This document shows, in pieces, positions 15,441-23,711 of a DNA stretch of 26,585 bases; the first letter of the stretch is position 1, and the number at the start of each line of letters is the position of its first letter. Source of the DNA: an uncultured Eubacterium sp. (GTDB lineage: Bacteria; Bacillota; Clostridia; Lachnospirales; Lachnospiraceae); assembly GCA_910580075.1 (NCBI GenBank), contig CAJTVR010000062.1:1-26585 (forward strand). Reading direction: 5' to 3'. The notes under the pieces are model-generated. The model saw only the letters and a list, made by a program, of their open reading frames with translations, searched no databases and was not told the DNA's origin. The translations under genes and the position numbers were made by a program.

Positions 15441-15511
15441 AAAATACTGCTTTGCAGGCACAGCACCTGCCTGACTGCCTGCGAGCATAAAATGTTCCTG
15501 AAATTTCTTTT

Positions 15512-15533
15512 AAATGACATATAAATGCCACAT
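15512..15533 (+). promoter_or_regulatory. Tandem 11-bp direct repeat, candidate response-regulator operator
   Basis: AAATGACATAT (15512-15522) is followed immediately by AAATGCCACAT (15523-15533), nine of eleven bases identical. OmpR-family regulators bind direct repeats with one-helical-turn spacing. The repeats cover the place of a -35 element for the -10-like TATAGAAT at 15540-15547, where no good -35 is present. That is the layout of a promoter that depends on an activator. The adjacent two-component system is the natural candidate. Confidence 0.5.
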
Positions 15534-15539
15534 TCCTTT

Positions 15540-15547
15540 TATAGAAT
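15540..15547 (+). promoter_or_regulatory. -10 region of the secreted repeat-protein gene
   Basis: TATAGAAT lies 47 bp upstream of the ATG at 15594 with no recognisable -35 partner. The tandem 11-bp repeats end six bases before it, consistent with activation by a bound regulator. Confidence 0.45.
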
Positions 15548-15593
15548 ATGTTCAGGCTAAAGAGCTGAGAAAAGAAAAATGGAGGGCATTAGA

Positions 15594-15905
15594 ATGAAAA
15601 GAAAAATTTGTACATGGGTGATAACGGCAGCGGCCGTATTAAGCTTCGCAGTTCCTGCATCAGCAGCTGTTACACAGAAAACGGTTCATCCAGCTTACCG
15701 CTACACAGATAAGAACGGTGACGGCATCTGTGATTATTTTACAGACAAAAACGGTGACGGCATCTGCGATAACTGTACCTGGACAAACGGTCAGGGAAGA
15801 GGCAGATATTTCGTAGACAACAACGGTGACGGCATCTGTGATAATTATGCGAGCCGCGGCAGAAGAGCTGGATGCGGCAGAGGCTGCGGCCGTGGGAGAT
15901 TCTAG
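15594..15905 (+). CDS. Small secreted protein with three calcium-loop-like DxNGDGICD repeats
   Basis: 103 residues. A signal peptide (MKRKICTWVITAAAVLSFAVPASAA, 1-25) is followed by three repeats: YTDKNGDGICD (37-47), FTDKNGDGICD (49-59) and FVDNNGDGICD (73-83). DxNxDGxxD is the Asp/Asn ligand pattern of EF-hand or dockerin-type calcium loops, and each repeat carries one Cys. The tail GRRAGCGRGCGRGRF is Gly/Arg/Cys-rich. It is probably exported and may bind metal ions; short proteins with such loops occur in gut Clostridia, but I know no defined function. GGAGGG at 15581-15586 selects the ATG at 15594 over an in-frame ATG at 15579, which lies upstream of the Shine-Dalgarno. Its position behind a two-component system suggests it is a target of that system. 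Confidence 0.8.
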   Translation: MKRKICTWVITAAAVLSFAVPASAAVTQKTVHPAYRYTDKNGDGICDYFTDKNGDGICDNCTWTNGQGRGRYFVDNNGDGICDNYASRGRRAGCGRGCGRGRF

Positions 15906-15918
15906 CCAAAGAATGACT

Positions 15919-16159
15919 GAGCTGCCGGATGCGCAGACGGTTTCGCACGTCTGTGTTTCTGACCACAGAACCATGGCTGAACTGCCGGATGCGCAGGCAG
16001 AATTCACTCGTCTGTGTTTCTGACCGAAGAACTATAACTGAACTGCCAAATGCGCAGGCGGTTTCACTCGTCTGTGTTTCTGACCGAAGAACTATAGCTG
16101 AACTACCAGATGTGCAGACAGTTCCAGCCGCCAAAGATTCTAACCGCCAGACTGCGGCA
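15919..16159 (+). repeat. Decayed 60-bp tandem repeats
   Basis: Four head-to-tail units begin with GARCTRCC: 15919-15978 (60 bp), 15979-16039 (61 bp), 16040-16099 (60 bp) and 16100-16159 (similar only in its first part). Units 1-3 share blocks such as ATGCGCAG, GTCTGTGTTTCTGACC and AGAAC. The extra base in unit 2 breaks every forward reading frame, so I see no intact gene. Sixty bases equals a 20-codon repeat, hinting at a former repeat protein now decayed. This accounts for most of the gap 15906-16190. Confidence 0.7.
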
Positions 16160-16191
16160 TCTGCCGGCACTGTGATATTAGTGGCAGATAA

Positions 16192-16294
16192 AAAGAGGCT
16201 GTCGCATTAAGTAATTTTATACAAGAAATAGTTAATATAAATCTTTTTATATACTATACCCTGTATTCATTTCTCTTAATGCAACAGCCTCTTT
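16192..16294. terminator. Long inverted repeat, probable bidirectional terminator
   Basis: AAAGAGGCTGTCGCATTAAG (16192-16211) pairs with CTTAATGCAACAGCCTCTTT (16275-16294) at 19 of 20 positions around a 63-base AT-rich loop. On the minus strand the stem is followed by TTTTTAT, fitting termination after serA; on the plus strand by CTTTCTTC. AAAGAGGCTGT-type stems are common as terminators in Clostridia. The loop is unusually long. Confidence 0.65.
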
Positions 16295-16304
16295 CTTCAG
16301 ATCC

Positions 16305-17468
16305 TTACTTCACAATACGTACTTTGGATACGCCTTTCATTTCTTTCATTTTATCGACTGCTTCCTGCGTCATCGGTGTATCTAAATCAAACATCGAGTA
16401 TGCATATTCCCCTTTAGACTTATTCGTCATATTTGCAATATTGATATCACACTCGCCAAAAATAGAAGTGAATTTTCCGATTACACCCTTGCTGTTTGTA
16501 TGCAGTACCGCTACACGCCCTGCTGTTGTGCATTCGCCCATGTCGCAGTTCGGATAGTTCACAGAATTGCGGATATTTCCGTTTTCCAGGTAATTGCGGA
16601 TTTCCTGAGCTGCCATCACAGCACAGTTATCTTCAGATTCTTCTGTAGAAGCTCCCAGATGCGGTGTTACGATGCATCCTTTTTTCCCGGCAGTAATATT
16701 ATTCGGGAAATCTGATACATATTTTTTCAGACGGCCCTGTGCAAGTGCTTCCACAACAGCTTCCTCATCTACGAGCAGATCTCTTGCAAAATTTAAAATC
16801 ACAGCTGTCGGCTTCATCATTGCAATTACTTCTTCGTTTATCATCTTTCTTGTAGAATCCAGAAGCGGTATATGGATCGTGATATAATCACATTCACGGT
16901 AAATATCTTCCACATTGCGTACATGTCTGACATTGCGTGACAGATTCCATGCTGCATTTACTGAAATATACGGGTCATAGCCGTATACTTCCATATCCAG
17001 ATGTGTTGCTGCGTTCGCTACACGGATACCAATAGCTCCCAGTCCGATTACGCCCAGTTTTTTACCTGCAATTTCACATCCTGCAAAATCCTTTTTCTGC
17101 TTCTCTGTCAGTTTTGCCAGTTCCGGGTTTTCACGCTCAGACTGTACCCAGTTCACACCGCCGTTAATGTCACGGCTTGCCATAAACATACCGGCAAGTA
17201 CCAGTTCTTTTACGCCGTTTGCATTGGCTCCTGGTGTGTTAAATACGACAATTCCTTTCTGTGCACAGGCATCCAGCGGAATATTATTCACGCCTGCACC
17301 AGCCCGCGCTACTACGTCCAGCGTGTCCGGCAGCTCCATATCATGCATAGATGCAGAACGCACAAGCGCAGCACTGGCGTCTTTGATATCATCGACTTTC
17401 TGATAACCCTCTTCTAATACATCTAATCCTACCTGTGCAATAGGATTCAAGCATACATAATTAAACAT
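16305..17468 (-). CDS. serA: D-3-phosphoglycerate dehydrogenase
   Basis: 387 residues from the ATG at 17468. The start is chosen because AAAGGAG lies just upstream; an earlier in-frame codon would overlap serC. Motifs: RAGAGVNNIPLDACAQKGIVVFNTPGANANGVKEL (substrate domain), the NAD loop GVIGLGAIGIRVA (about 139-151), ILNFARDLLVDEEAV with the catalytic Arg, and IVTPHLGASTEES with the catalytic His. The last 75 residues form an ACT domain (VAVLHTNSKGVIGKFTSIFGECDINIANM), a possible site for serine feedback. It catalyses the first step of serine synthesis. It is 10 bp after serC, so the two form an operon. The phosphatase SerB is not nearby. Confidence 0.95.
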   Translation of the reverse strand: MFNYVCLNPIAQVGLDVLEEGYQKVDDIKDASAALVRSASMHDMELPDTLDVVARAGAGVNNIPLDACAQKGIVVFNTPGANANGVKELVLAGMFMASRDINGGVNWVQSERENPELAKLTEKQKKDFAGCEIAGKKLGVIGLGAIGIRVANAATHLDMEVYGYDPYISVNAAWNLSRNVRHVRNVEDIYRECDYITIHIPLLDSTRKMINEEVIAMMKPTAVILNFARDLLVDEEAVVEALAQGRLKKYVSDFPNNITAGKKGCIVTPHLGASTEESEDNCAVMAAQEIRNYLENGNIRNSVNYPNCDMGECTTAGRVAVLHTNSKGVIGKFTSIFGECDINIANMTNKSKGEYAYSMFDLDTPMTQEAVDKMKEMKGVSKVRIVK

Positions 17469-17478
17469 TTTTACTCCT

Positions 17479-18561
17479 TTACTGATTGGCAGCTTCAAAT
17501 TCCTTCATAAATGCTACGAGCTTCTCTACGCCTTCCTTTGGCATAGCATTGTAAATCGAAGCTCTCATGCCGCCTACGGACCTGTGGCCTTTTAAGTTTA
17601 CAAATCCTGCCTTTGCAGCCTCTTCCACAAATTTTGCATCCAGATCTTTATTTCCTGTTACAAACGGTACATTCATCAAAGAGCGGTCTTTCTGCTCTAC
17701 TGTTCCTTTGAACATGCTGCTTTGATCCAGAAAATCATACAGAATTTTCGCTTTTTCCTCATTGCGTTTTTTCATCTCTTCCAGACCGCCCATGTTCTTT
17801 AACCACTTGAACACTTTTCCGCACATATAAATGCCGTAGCATGGCGGTGTATTATACAGAGAATCATTGTCTGCATGTGTTTTATATTTTAACATCGTAG
17901 GTGTGCCTTCGAGGACATCATCGCGGATTAAATCTTCGCGGATAATCACAATGACAACGCCTGCCGGCCCGATATTTTTCTGTACGCCGCCATAAATAAT
18001 GCCGTATCTGCTGACATCCACAGGCTCGGATAAAAAGCAGGATGATACGTCGGCCACTAACAGATGGCCTTTTGTATCCGGCAGTTCTTTATATTTTGTA
18101 CCGTAAATTGTATTGTTTTCACAAATATACACATAATCCAGATCATCCGGAATGTCCAAATCCGAGCAGTCCGGAATATAGGAAAATGTCTTATCTTCTG
18201 AAGATGCCAGTTTTACAGCTTCCCCGTAAATCTGTGCTTCCTGATACGCTTTTTTCGCCCACTGTCCGGTGACAATGAATCCGGCTTTTTTATGTTTCAT
18301 CAGGTTCATCGGAATCATTGCAAACTGCTGTGAAGCGCCGCCCTGTAAAAATAACACTTTATAGTTGTCAGGAATCTGCATCAGGTCGCGGATATCCTGT
18401 TCTGCTTCCTTGATGATTGTATCGTATACTTTGGAACGGTGTGACATTTCCATTACAGACATGCCGCTGCCTTTGTAATCCAGCATTTCTTCTGCCGCTT
18501 CACGCAGCACCTCTTCCGGCAGAACTGCCGGGCCTGCAGAAAAATTATAGACTCTGCTCAT
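17479..18561 (-). CDS. serC: Phosphoserine aminotransferase
   Basis: 360 residues, the normal family length. The start MSRVYNFSAGPAVLPEEVL is the SerC signature; GGASQQFAMIPMNL is the PLP-phosphate loop, VADVSSCFLSEPVDVSRYG precedes the PLP lysine in GGVQKNIGPAGVVIVII, and the C-terminus has HRSVGGMRASIYNAMP. It converts 3-phosphohydroxypyruvate and glutamate to phosphoserine, step 2 of the pathway begun by the adjacent serA. AAGGAGG precedes the ATG at 18561. The 73-bp space to ilvB has no clear terminator, so transcription could partly come from the ilv genes. Confidence 0.96.
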   Translation of the reverse strand: MSRVYNFSAGPAVLPEEVLREAAEEMLDYKGSGMSVMEMSHRSKVYDTIIKEAEQDIRDLMQIPDNYKVLFLQGGASQQFAMIPMNLMKHKKAGFIVTGQWAKKAYQEAQIYGEAVKLASSEDKTFSYIPDCSDLDIPDDLDYVYICENNTIYGTKYKELPDTKGHLLVADVSSCFLSEPVDVSRYGIIYGGVQKNIGPAGVVIVIIREDLIRDDVLEGTPTMLKYKTHADNDSLYNTPPCYGIYMCGKVFKWLKNMGGLEEMKKRNEEKAKILYDFLDQSSMFKGTVEQKDRSLMNVPFVTGNKDLDAKFVEEAAKAGFVNLKGHRSVGGMRASIYNAMPKEGVEKLVAFMKEFEAANQ

Positions 18562-18634
18562 GATAGTTGTGTCCTCCTTATGATATGTTATGATCCATGA
18601 AATTCAAAGGTTACCGCAAGTCTTTGAGCGACCG

Positions 18635-20305
18635 CTATAAATCTTCCTCCGAAAAAGCTTCGCTGATTGGTGCCCCGGGCGCTACCATCGGCCATACTTT
18701 ATCGTCACTGTCGATGATACAGTCAAGAAGCACCGGGCCGTCTGCATGAAGCGCCTTTTCAAAGGCCGCGTCAAATTCTTCCCTTGTCGTCACACGGATT
18801 CCTTTCGCACCCATTGCATCAGCTAATTTTACAAAATCCACTGCGTCATTTAACACAGTTGCAGAATAGCGCTGCCCGTAAAACAGATTCTGCCACTGGC
18901 GCACCATGCCGAGCACATGATTATTGATCACAACCTCTATCAGCGGCAGTTTTTCACGCGCTGCAGTTGCAATTTCGTTCATATTCATGCGAAAGCATCC
19001 GTCTCCTGCTATATTAATAACGGTTTTATCAGGATTGGCAATTTTAGCGCCGATGGCTGCGCCAAGTCCATATCCCATCGTTCCAAGCCCGCCGGATGTC
19101 AGAAGGCGTCTCGGCCTGGAATATTTATAATACTGGGCTGCCCACATCTGATGCTGTCCGACTTCTGTCGAAATAATGGCATCCCCATTTGTTTTTTCAT
19201 AAATCTTTTCTATTATATACGGCCCGCAGAGTACATCCGGGTGATAAGTCATCGGATATTTCTGCTTCAGCTGCGCGATTTCATCCAGCCACTCATCATG
19301 CTGCTGCGGCTCTAACTGTGCGTTCACCCTTGTAAGTATTTCTTTGATATCTCCAATCACACTGGAAGTTACAACGATGTTTTTATTAATTTCAGCCGGG
19401 TCTGCATCAAACTGAATGATATCTGCCTGTTTTGCAAACTTTTGTGCATTTCCGATTACACGGTCGCTGAAACGGACGCCAACCGCCAGCAAAAGGTCAC
19501 ACTGGCTGACCCCGTAATTAGACACCTTTGTTCCGTGCATCCCGAGCATCCCGGTATACTGCGGATCTGTCCCGTCAAAAGCACCTTTGCCCATCAGTGA
19601 ATCACAGACTGGTGCCTGTACTTTTCGGACAAATTCACGGAGTTCTTCGGATGCTTCTGATAATACTACGCCGCCGCCCACAAATATGTATGGCCGTTTT
19701 GCTTCTTTGATATAGCTGACTGCTTTGTCAATATCTTCCTGACGCAGCCTTTCAGTCACCCGTTCAGGTGTCTGAATTTTTTCCGGCACATATTCTGTCT
19801 TGTTTGCTGTAACATCTTTTGGTATATCGACCAGCACAGGGCCCGGCCTACCTTTTCTGGCAATATGAAAAGCCCTGCGCAGTATTTTCGCCAGGTCACA
19901 GACATCTTTTACGATAAAATTGTGTTTCGTAATCGGTGTCGTAATTCCTGCGATATCTATTTCCTGAAAACTGTCCTTGCCAAGCAGCGGAACAGTTACA
20001 TTACATGTAATGGCAACAAGCGGAATAGAATCCATATATGCTGTTGCAATTCCCGTGACCAGATTTGACGCTCCCGGCCCGCTCGTTGCCAGGCACACAC
20101 CCGGTTTTCCGGTACTGCGCGCATAGCCGTCTGCGGCATGGGATGCTCCCTGTTCATGAGAAGTCAGGACATGCCTGATTTCATCTCTGTGTTTATATAA
20201 TTCATCATATACATTTAAAATCGCGCCGCCCGGATAGCCAAATATCGTATCGACGCCCTGCTCTTTCAGGCACTCTATTAAAATCTGCGCCCCTGTCAGC
20301 TGCAT
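18635..20305 (-). CDS. ilvB: Acetolactate synthase large subunit
   Basis: 556 residues of the thiamine-diphosphate enzyme family. The catalytic Glu51 is in VLTSHEQGASHAADGYAR, followed by TSGPGASNLVTGIATAYMDSIPLVAITCNV. The FAD/middle domain has LLAVGVRFSDRVIGN, and the TPP-Mg motif is INIAGDGCFRMNMNEIATAA...VVINNHVLGMVRQWQ; QRYSATVLNDAVDFVKLA is typical of biosynthetic AHAS rather than catabolic AlsS. It condenses pyruvate to acetolactate in valine/leucine synthesis or with ketobutyrate in isoleucine synthesis. AAGGAGG precedes the ATG at 20305. The regulatory small subunit (ilvN/ilvH) is absent from the window. Confidence 0.95.
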   Translation of the reverse strand: MQLTGAQILIECLKEQGVDTIFGYPGGAILNVYDELYKHRDEIRHVLTSHEQGASHAADGYARSTGKPGVCLATSGPGASNLVTGIATAYMDSIPLVAITCNVTVPLLGKDSFQEIDIAGITTPITKHNFIVKDVCDLAKILRRAFHIARKGRPGPVLVDIPKDVTANKTEYVPEKIQTPERVTERLRQEDIDKAVSYIKEAKRPYIFVGGGVVLSEASEELREFVRKVQAPVCDSLMGKGAFDGTDPQYTGMLGMHGTKVSNYGVSQCDLLLAVGVRFSDRVIGNAQKFAKQADIIQFDADPAEINKNIVVTSSVIGDIKEILTRVNAQLEPQQHDEWLDEIAQLKQKYPMTYHPDVLCGPYIIEKIYEKTNGDAIISTEVGQHQMWAAQYYKYSRPRRLLTSGGLGTMGYGLGAAIGAKIANPDKTVINIAGDGCFRMNMNEIATAAREKLPLIEVVINNHVLGMVRQWQNLFYGQRYSATVLNDAVDFVKLADAMGAKGIRVTTREEFDAAFEKALHADGPVLLDCIIDSDDKVWPMVAPGAPISEAFSEEDL

Positions 20306-20367
20306 GCTGGATGCCTCCTTTTCGATTCTGTTTATGATTCTTTACTGTACTCCCGGCCCAGTAAGTG

Positions 20368-22044
20368 CTATTCCTGTGCGCCCGGATTTTTCAAAACAGC
20401 GCCGCGGCTGCCGGATGTAACCAGAGAAGCATAACGTGCCAGATAGCCGCTTGTCACTTTTGGCTCCCGTGGCTGCCACTCTGCTTTCCTTGCTGCAAGC
20501 TCTTCATCAGATACAGCCAGTTCCAGCTTCATTTCCGGTATGTTAATCCGTATTGTGTCCCCTTCTTTCACAAGCGCAATCGGACCGCCTACTGCTGCTT
20601 CCGGCGATACGTGGCCAATCGAAGCGCCTCTGCTGGCTCCTGAAAAACGTCCGTCAGTAATCAGAGCTACCGAAGAACCAAGTCCCATGCCTGCAATAGC
20701 CGAAGTCGGATTTAACATTTCCCGCATGCCAGGGCCGCCCTTTGGTCCTTCATACCGGATGACCACAACATCTCCGGCTTTGATTTTTCCGCCTTTAATG
20801 GCCTCAATCGCATCTTCTTCACAGTCAAATACTCTGGCCGGGCCTTCGTGTACCATCATTTCTTCTACAACCGCAGAGCGTTTTACTACAGAACCGTCCG
20901 GTGCCAGGTTTCCTTTTAAGACTGCAAGCCCCCCTGTTTTGCTGTATGGATTGTCAATCGGGCGGATGACTTCCGGATTTTTATTCACAGCGTCTTTAAT
21001 ATTTTCCCCGACTGTCTTTCCTGTTACTGTCATGCAGTCTGTATGTAACAGTCCGATATCTGCTAACTGTTTCATAACCGCATAAACGCCGCCTGCTTCA
21101 TTTAAATCTTCCATATATGTCGGGCCAGCCGGAGCCAGATGACATAAATTCGGTGTCTTTTCACTGATTGGATTTGCAAATGCAATATCAAAATCAAATC
21201 CGATTTCGTGTGCAATTGCCGGCAGATGCAGCATGCTGTTTGTCGAGCATCCGAGCGCCATATCTACGGTCAGTGCATTAATCACCGCTTCTTTTGTCAT
21301 AATATCCCTTGGACGGATATTTTTTTCCAGCATTTCCATAACAGCCATGCCGGCATGTTTTGCCAGTTTGATACGTTCCGAATAGACAGCCGGAATCGTG
21401 CCGTTGCCGCGAAGCCCCATTCCGAGTGCTTCGGTCAGACAGTTCATGGAATTTGCCGTATACATGCCGGAGCAGGAACCGCAGGTCGGACATGCTTTTT
21501 CCTCAAATTCACGTACATCTTCCTCACTCATGGATCCGGCTGCGTAAGCGCCTACTGCCTCAAACATGGATGAAAGGCTTGTTTTGTGCCCTTTCACATG
21601 TCCGGCCAGCATCGGGCCGCCTGATACAAAGACTGTCGGCACGTTAATTCTTGCTGCTGCCATCAAAAGCCCCGGTACATTTTTATCGCAGTTTGGCACC
21701 ATAACAAGCGCGTCAAACTGGTGTGCCAGCGCCATGCATTCCGTAGAATCTGCAATCAGATCTCTGGTCACAAGCGAATATTTCATGCCGATATGTCCCA
21801 TTGCGATTCCGTCGCAGACTGCTATTGCAGGAAATACAACCGGAACGCCTCCTGCCTCAGCCACGCCTAATTTCACAGCGTTTACAATTTTATCCAGATT
21901 GATATGGCCCGGCACAATTTCGTTATAAGAACTCACGATGCCGACCATTGGTTTTTTCATTTCCTCTTCTGTAAATCCCAGTGCATGAAACAGGGAACGG
22001 TGCGGTGCCTGCTGCATGCCGGATTTTACCTGATCACTTTTCAT
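20368..22044 (-). CDS. ilvD: Dihydroxy-acid dehydratase
   Basis: 558 residues. Motifs are VPNCDKNVPGLLMAAARINVPTVFVSGGPM (Cys119) and EEKACPTCGSCSGMYTANSMNCLTEALG (Cys185, Cys188, Cys191), with ITDGRFSGASRGASIGHVSPEAAVGGPIALV near the C-terminus. The early segment reads SSYNEIVPGHINL, like E. coli IlvD, rather than the NECNPCNIHL form that supplies the extra Cys of [2Fe-2S] enzymes, so an oxygen-sensitive [4Fe-4S] cluster is likely; this suits an anaerobe (inference). It makes the 2-keto acids of valine and isoleucine synthesis. It lies 33 bp after leuB and 62 bp before ilvB. AAAGGAG is somewhat far (about 15 bases) from the ATG. Confidence 0.96.
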   Translation of the reverse strand: MKSDQVKSGMQQAPHRSLFHALGFTEEEMKKPMVGIVSSYNEIVPGHINLDKIVNAVKLGVAEAGGVPVVFPAIAVCDGIAMGHIGMKYSLVTRDLIADSTECMALAHQFDALVMVPNCDKNVPGLLMAAARINVPTVFVSGGPMLAGHVKGHKTSLSSMFEAVGAYAAGSMSEEDVREFEEKACPTCGSCSGMYTANSMNCLTEALGMGLRGNGTIPAVYSERIKLAKHAGMAVMEMLEKNIRPRDIMTKEAVINALTVDMALGCSTNSMLHLPAIAHEIGFDFDIAFANPISEKTPNLCHLAPAGPTYMEDLNEAGGVYAVMKQLADIGLLHTDCMTVTGKTVGENIKDAVNKNPEVIRPIDNPYSKTGGLAVLKGNLAPDGSVVKRSAVVEEMMVHEGPARVFDCEEDAIEAIKGGKIKAGDVVVIRYEGPKGGPGMREMLNPTSAIAGMGLGSSVALITDGRFSGASRGASIGHVSPEAAVGGPIALVKEGDTIRINIPEMKLELAVSDEELAARKAEWQPREPKVTSGYLARYASLVTSGSRGAVLKNPGAQE

Positions 22045-22077
22045 AATAATTTATCTTAACTCCTTTTTACGGTTTTC

Positions 22078-23187
22078 TTAGTTTTTTGAAATTCTCTCAC
22101 AAATCATATCGCCCATCTGTGCGGTGCCGGTTTGTGTAACTTCGGATTTTTGATCGTCCTGCTGCGGCATAATGTCTATCGTACGGTAACCGTCTTTTAA
22201 CACCTGTCTGACAGCTGCTTCCACTGCATCCGCTTCCTGATCCAGGTCGAAGCTGTAGCGCAGCATCATAGCTGCCGATAATACTGCTGCAATCGGATTT
22301 GCAATTCCTTTGCCCGCAATATCCGGTGCAGAGCCGCCGCTTGGCTCATACAGACCGAATTTTGTATCATTTAAGCTCGCAGACGGCAGCATTCCAATCG
22401 ATCCGGTCAGCATGGATGCCTCATCGGATAAAATATCCCCAAACATATTTTCTGTCAGAATCACATCAAACTGTTTCGGGTCTTTTACCAGCTGCATAGC
22501 ACAGTTATCCACCAGCATATGCTCATATGTAACGTCTGGATAATCTTTTGCTGTCTCTTCTACAATCTTTCTCCACAGTCTGGAAGAATCCAGTACGTTG
22601 GCCTTATCCACACTGGTCACTTTCCCTCTGCGTTTTCCTGCAATATCAAATGCGCGCTTTGCAATCCGCCGGATTTCTTCTTCATTATAAGTCAGTGTAT
22701 CCTCAGCCGTCATAAATCCGTTCCGCTCTTCGGTAACGCGCTTTCCAAAATACAGCCCTCCGGTCAGCTCACGCATAATCATCATATCAAAACCGTCTCC
22801 GATGATATCATCTTTTAACGGACATGCTTCTTTTAATTCTTCATATAAATATGCCGGTCTTAAATTTGCAAACAGGTTCAGTGACTTTCTTAATTTTAAC
22901 AGACCTGCCTCCGGCCTTAAAGACGGTTCCAGTTTATACCACGGGGAAGTTGCCGTGTTGCCGCCAATCGAACCCATTAAAACGGCATCGGAAGCCTTCG
23001 CCTGTTCAATTGCTTCATCCGTCAGCGGAACGCCGGCCGCATCAATAGAACATCCTCCCATTAAAATATCCTCATAAATAAACTGGTGTCCGAATACTTC
23101 ACCTGCTTTATTCAGTACTTTTCTTGCTTCTGCAGTTATTTCCGGCCCGATTCCGTCCCCGGCAATAACGCCTACATGATATTTCAT
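22078..23187 (-). CDS. leuB: 3-Isopropylmalate dehydrogenase
   Basis: 369 residues. The start MKYHVGVIAGDGIGPEITAEARKVL is the family signature. LRKSLNLFANLRPAYLY holds the substrate arginines and MIMRELTGGLYFG the LeuB-specific loop; VTSVDKANVLDSSRLWR and NMFGDILSDEASMLTGSIGMLPSASL contain the catalytic Lys and metal-binding Asp residues, with EPSGGSAPDIAGKGIANPIA binding NAD. It oxidises and decarboxylates 3-isopropylmalate in leucine synthesis. It is the first gene of a leuB-ilvD-ilvB unit with its own promoter. AGGAAG precedes the ATG. leuA, leuC and leuD are not seen. I see no T-box leader; the 5' leader appears to be only about 50 bases. Confidence 0.96.
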   Translation of the reverse strand: MKYHVGVIAGDGIGPEITAEARKVLNKAGEVFGHQFIYEDILMGGCSIDAAGVPLTDEAIEQAKASDAVLMGSIGGNTATSPWYKLEPSLRPEAGLLKLRKSLNLFANLRPAYLYEELKEACPLKDDIIGDGFDMMIMRELTGGLYFGKRVTEERNGFMTAEDTLTYNEEEIRRIAKRAFDIAGKRRGKVTSVDKANVLDSSRLWRKIVEETAKDYPDVTYEHMLVDNCAMQLVKDPKQFDVILTENMFGDILSDEASMLTGSIGMLPSASLNDTKFGLYEPSGGSAPDIAGKGIANPIAAVLSAAMMLRYSFDLDQEADAVEAAVRQVLKDGYRTIDIMPQQDDQKSEVTQTGTAQMGDMICERISKN

Positions 23188-23241
23188 ATGAAAACTTCCT
23201 TTCTTTTGATTTTCCTTTACTATAATAAACTGTCGGATTAT

Positions 23242-23270
23242 ATCATATAACTTTTAGCCCGATTTTTCAA
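23242..23270 (-). promoter_or_regulatory. Promoter of leuB-ilvD-ilvB
   Basis: On the minus strand, TTGAAA (23265-23270), a 17-bp spacer, and TATGAT (23242-23247), five of six matches in each hexamer. A second TATAAT overlaps just downstream (23237-23242) but has a poor -35. It lies about 55 bp upstream of the leuB ATG. Confidence 0.65.
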
Positions 23271-23283
23271 CCATGAAATACAA

Positions 23284-23324
23284 AACTGTCTGAAATTACC
23301 TAAAAACGGCTCTCCCAGACAGCT
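23284..23324 (-). terminator. Possible terminator after yajC
   Basis: CTGTCTG and CAGACAG (23286-23292 and 23316-23322 on the plus strand) form a 7-bp stem with a 23-base loop, followed on the minus strand by TTTTG. It lies between the yajC stop and the leuB promoter. The stem is short, so it is probably weak. Confidence 0.45.
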
Positions 23325-23335
23325 TATTATGTCAC

Positions 23336-23683
23336 TCATTTACTTTTTTTGCTTTCCACAGCCTTAGATGCATCTTCCGGTTTTTCTACAACCGAAATAG
23401 CGGCACGCTGCATCGGAATCCGGCAGTTTTTGTTATTCCCGAACTCTATAATAACCGTATCATCCGAAATATCGATAATCGTGCCGTAGAAACCGCTGGT
23501 CGTTAATACTGTGTCGCCTACCTCAAGGGCTGACAGCATGGCTTCCTTTTTTTTCTGTTCTTTCTGCTGGGGACGGAGCATGAAAAAATACAAAAATACA
23601 AACATCAGCACCAGAGTAATAATCATGCTGGCCATGCTTCCTGCCCCTGATGCTTCAGCTGCAGTTATACTTGCTAAAATCAT
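23336..23683 (-). CDS. yajC: Preprotein translocase subunit YajC
   Basis: 115 residues from the ATG at 23683, chosen because GGAGG lies seven bases upstream. A single membrane segment, SMASMIITLVLMFVFLYFFMLRPQQKEQKKKEAML, has the family's FxxRPQQKxxK signature at its cytoplasmic end. It is followed by LEVGDTVLTTSGFYGTIIDISDDTVIIEFG and a charged tail. YajC associates with the SecDF/YidC part of the Sec translocase. The tgt-yajC order is conserved in many bacteria. Here a 232-bp gap with its own promoter and a long inverted repeat separates them. Confidence 0.93.
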   Translation of the reverse strand: MILASITAAEASGAGSMASMIITLVLMFVFLYFFMLRPQQKEQKKKEAMLSALEVGDTVLTTSGFYGTIIDISDDTVIIEFGNNKNCRIPMQRAAISVVEKPEDASKAVESKKSK

Positions 23684-23711
23684 TTTTTTCCTCCTAATCA
23701 AATAATCGCAA

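Noticed and set aside
15919..16159. CRISPR array
   Set aside because: Units are head-to-tail with no unique spacers of regular length between short conserved repeats, and no cas genes are present.
15739..16170. 143-codon minus-strand frame across the 60-bp repeats
   Set aside because: It runs through the antisense of the secreted-protein gene, has Cys/Arg/Ser-rich low-complexity content, and lacks a ribosome site.
23188..23335. T-box or leucine-type attenuator before leuB
   Set aside because: The leader after the predicted promoter is only about 50 bases and no specifier or T-box motif is visible.
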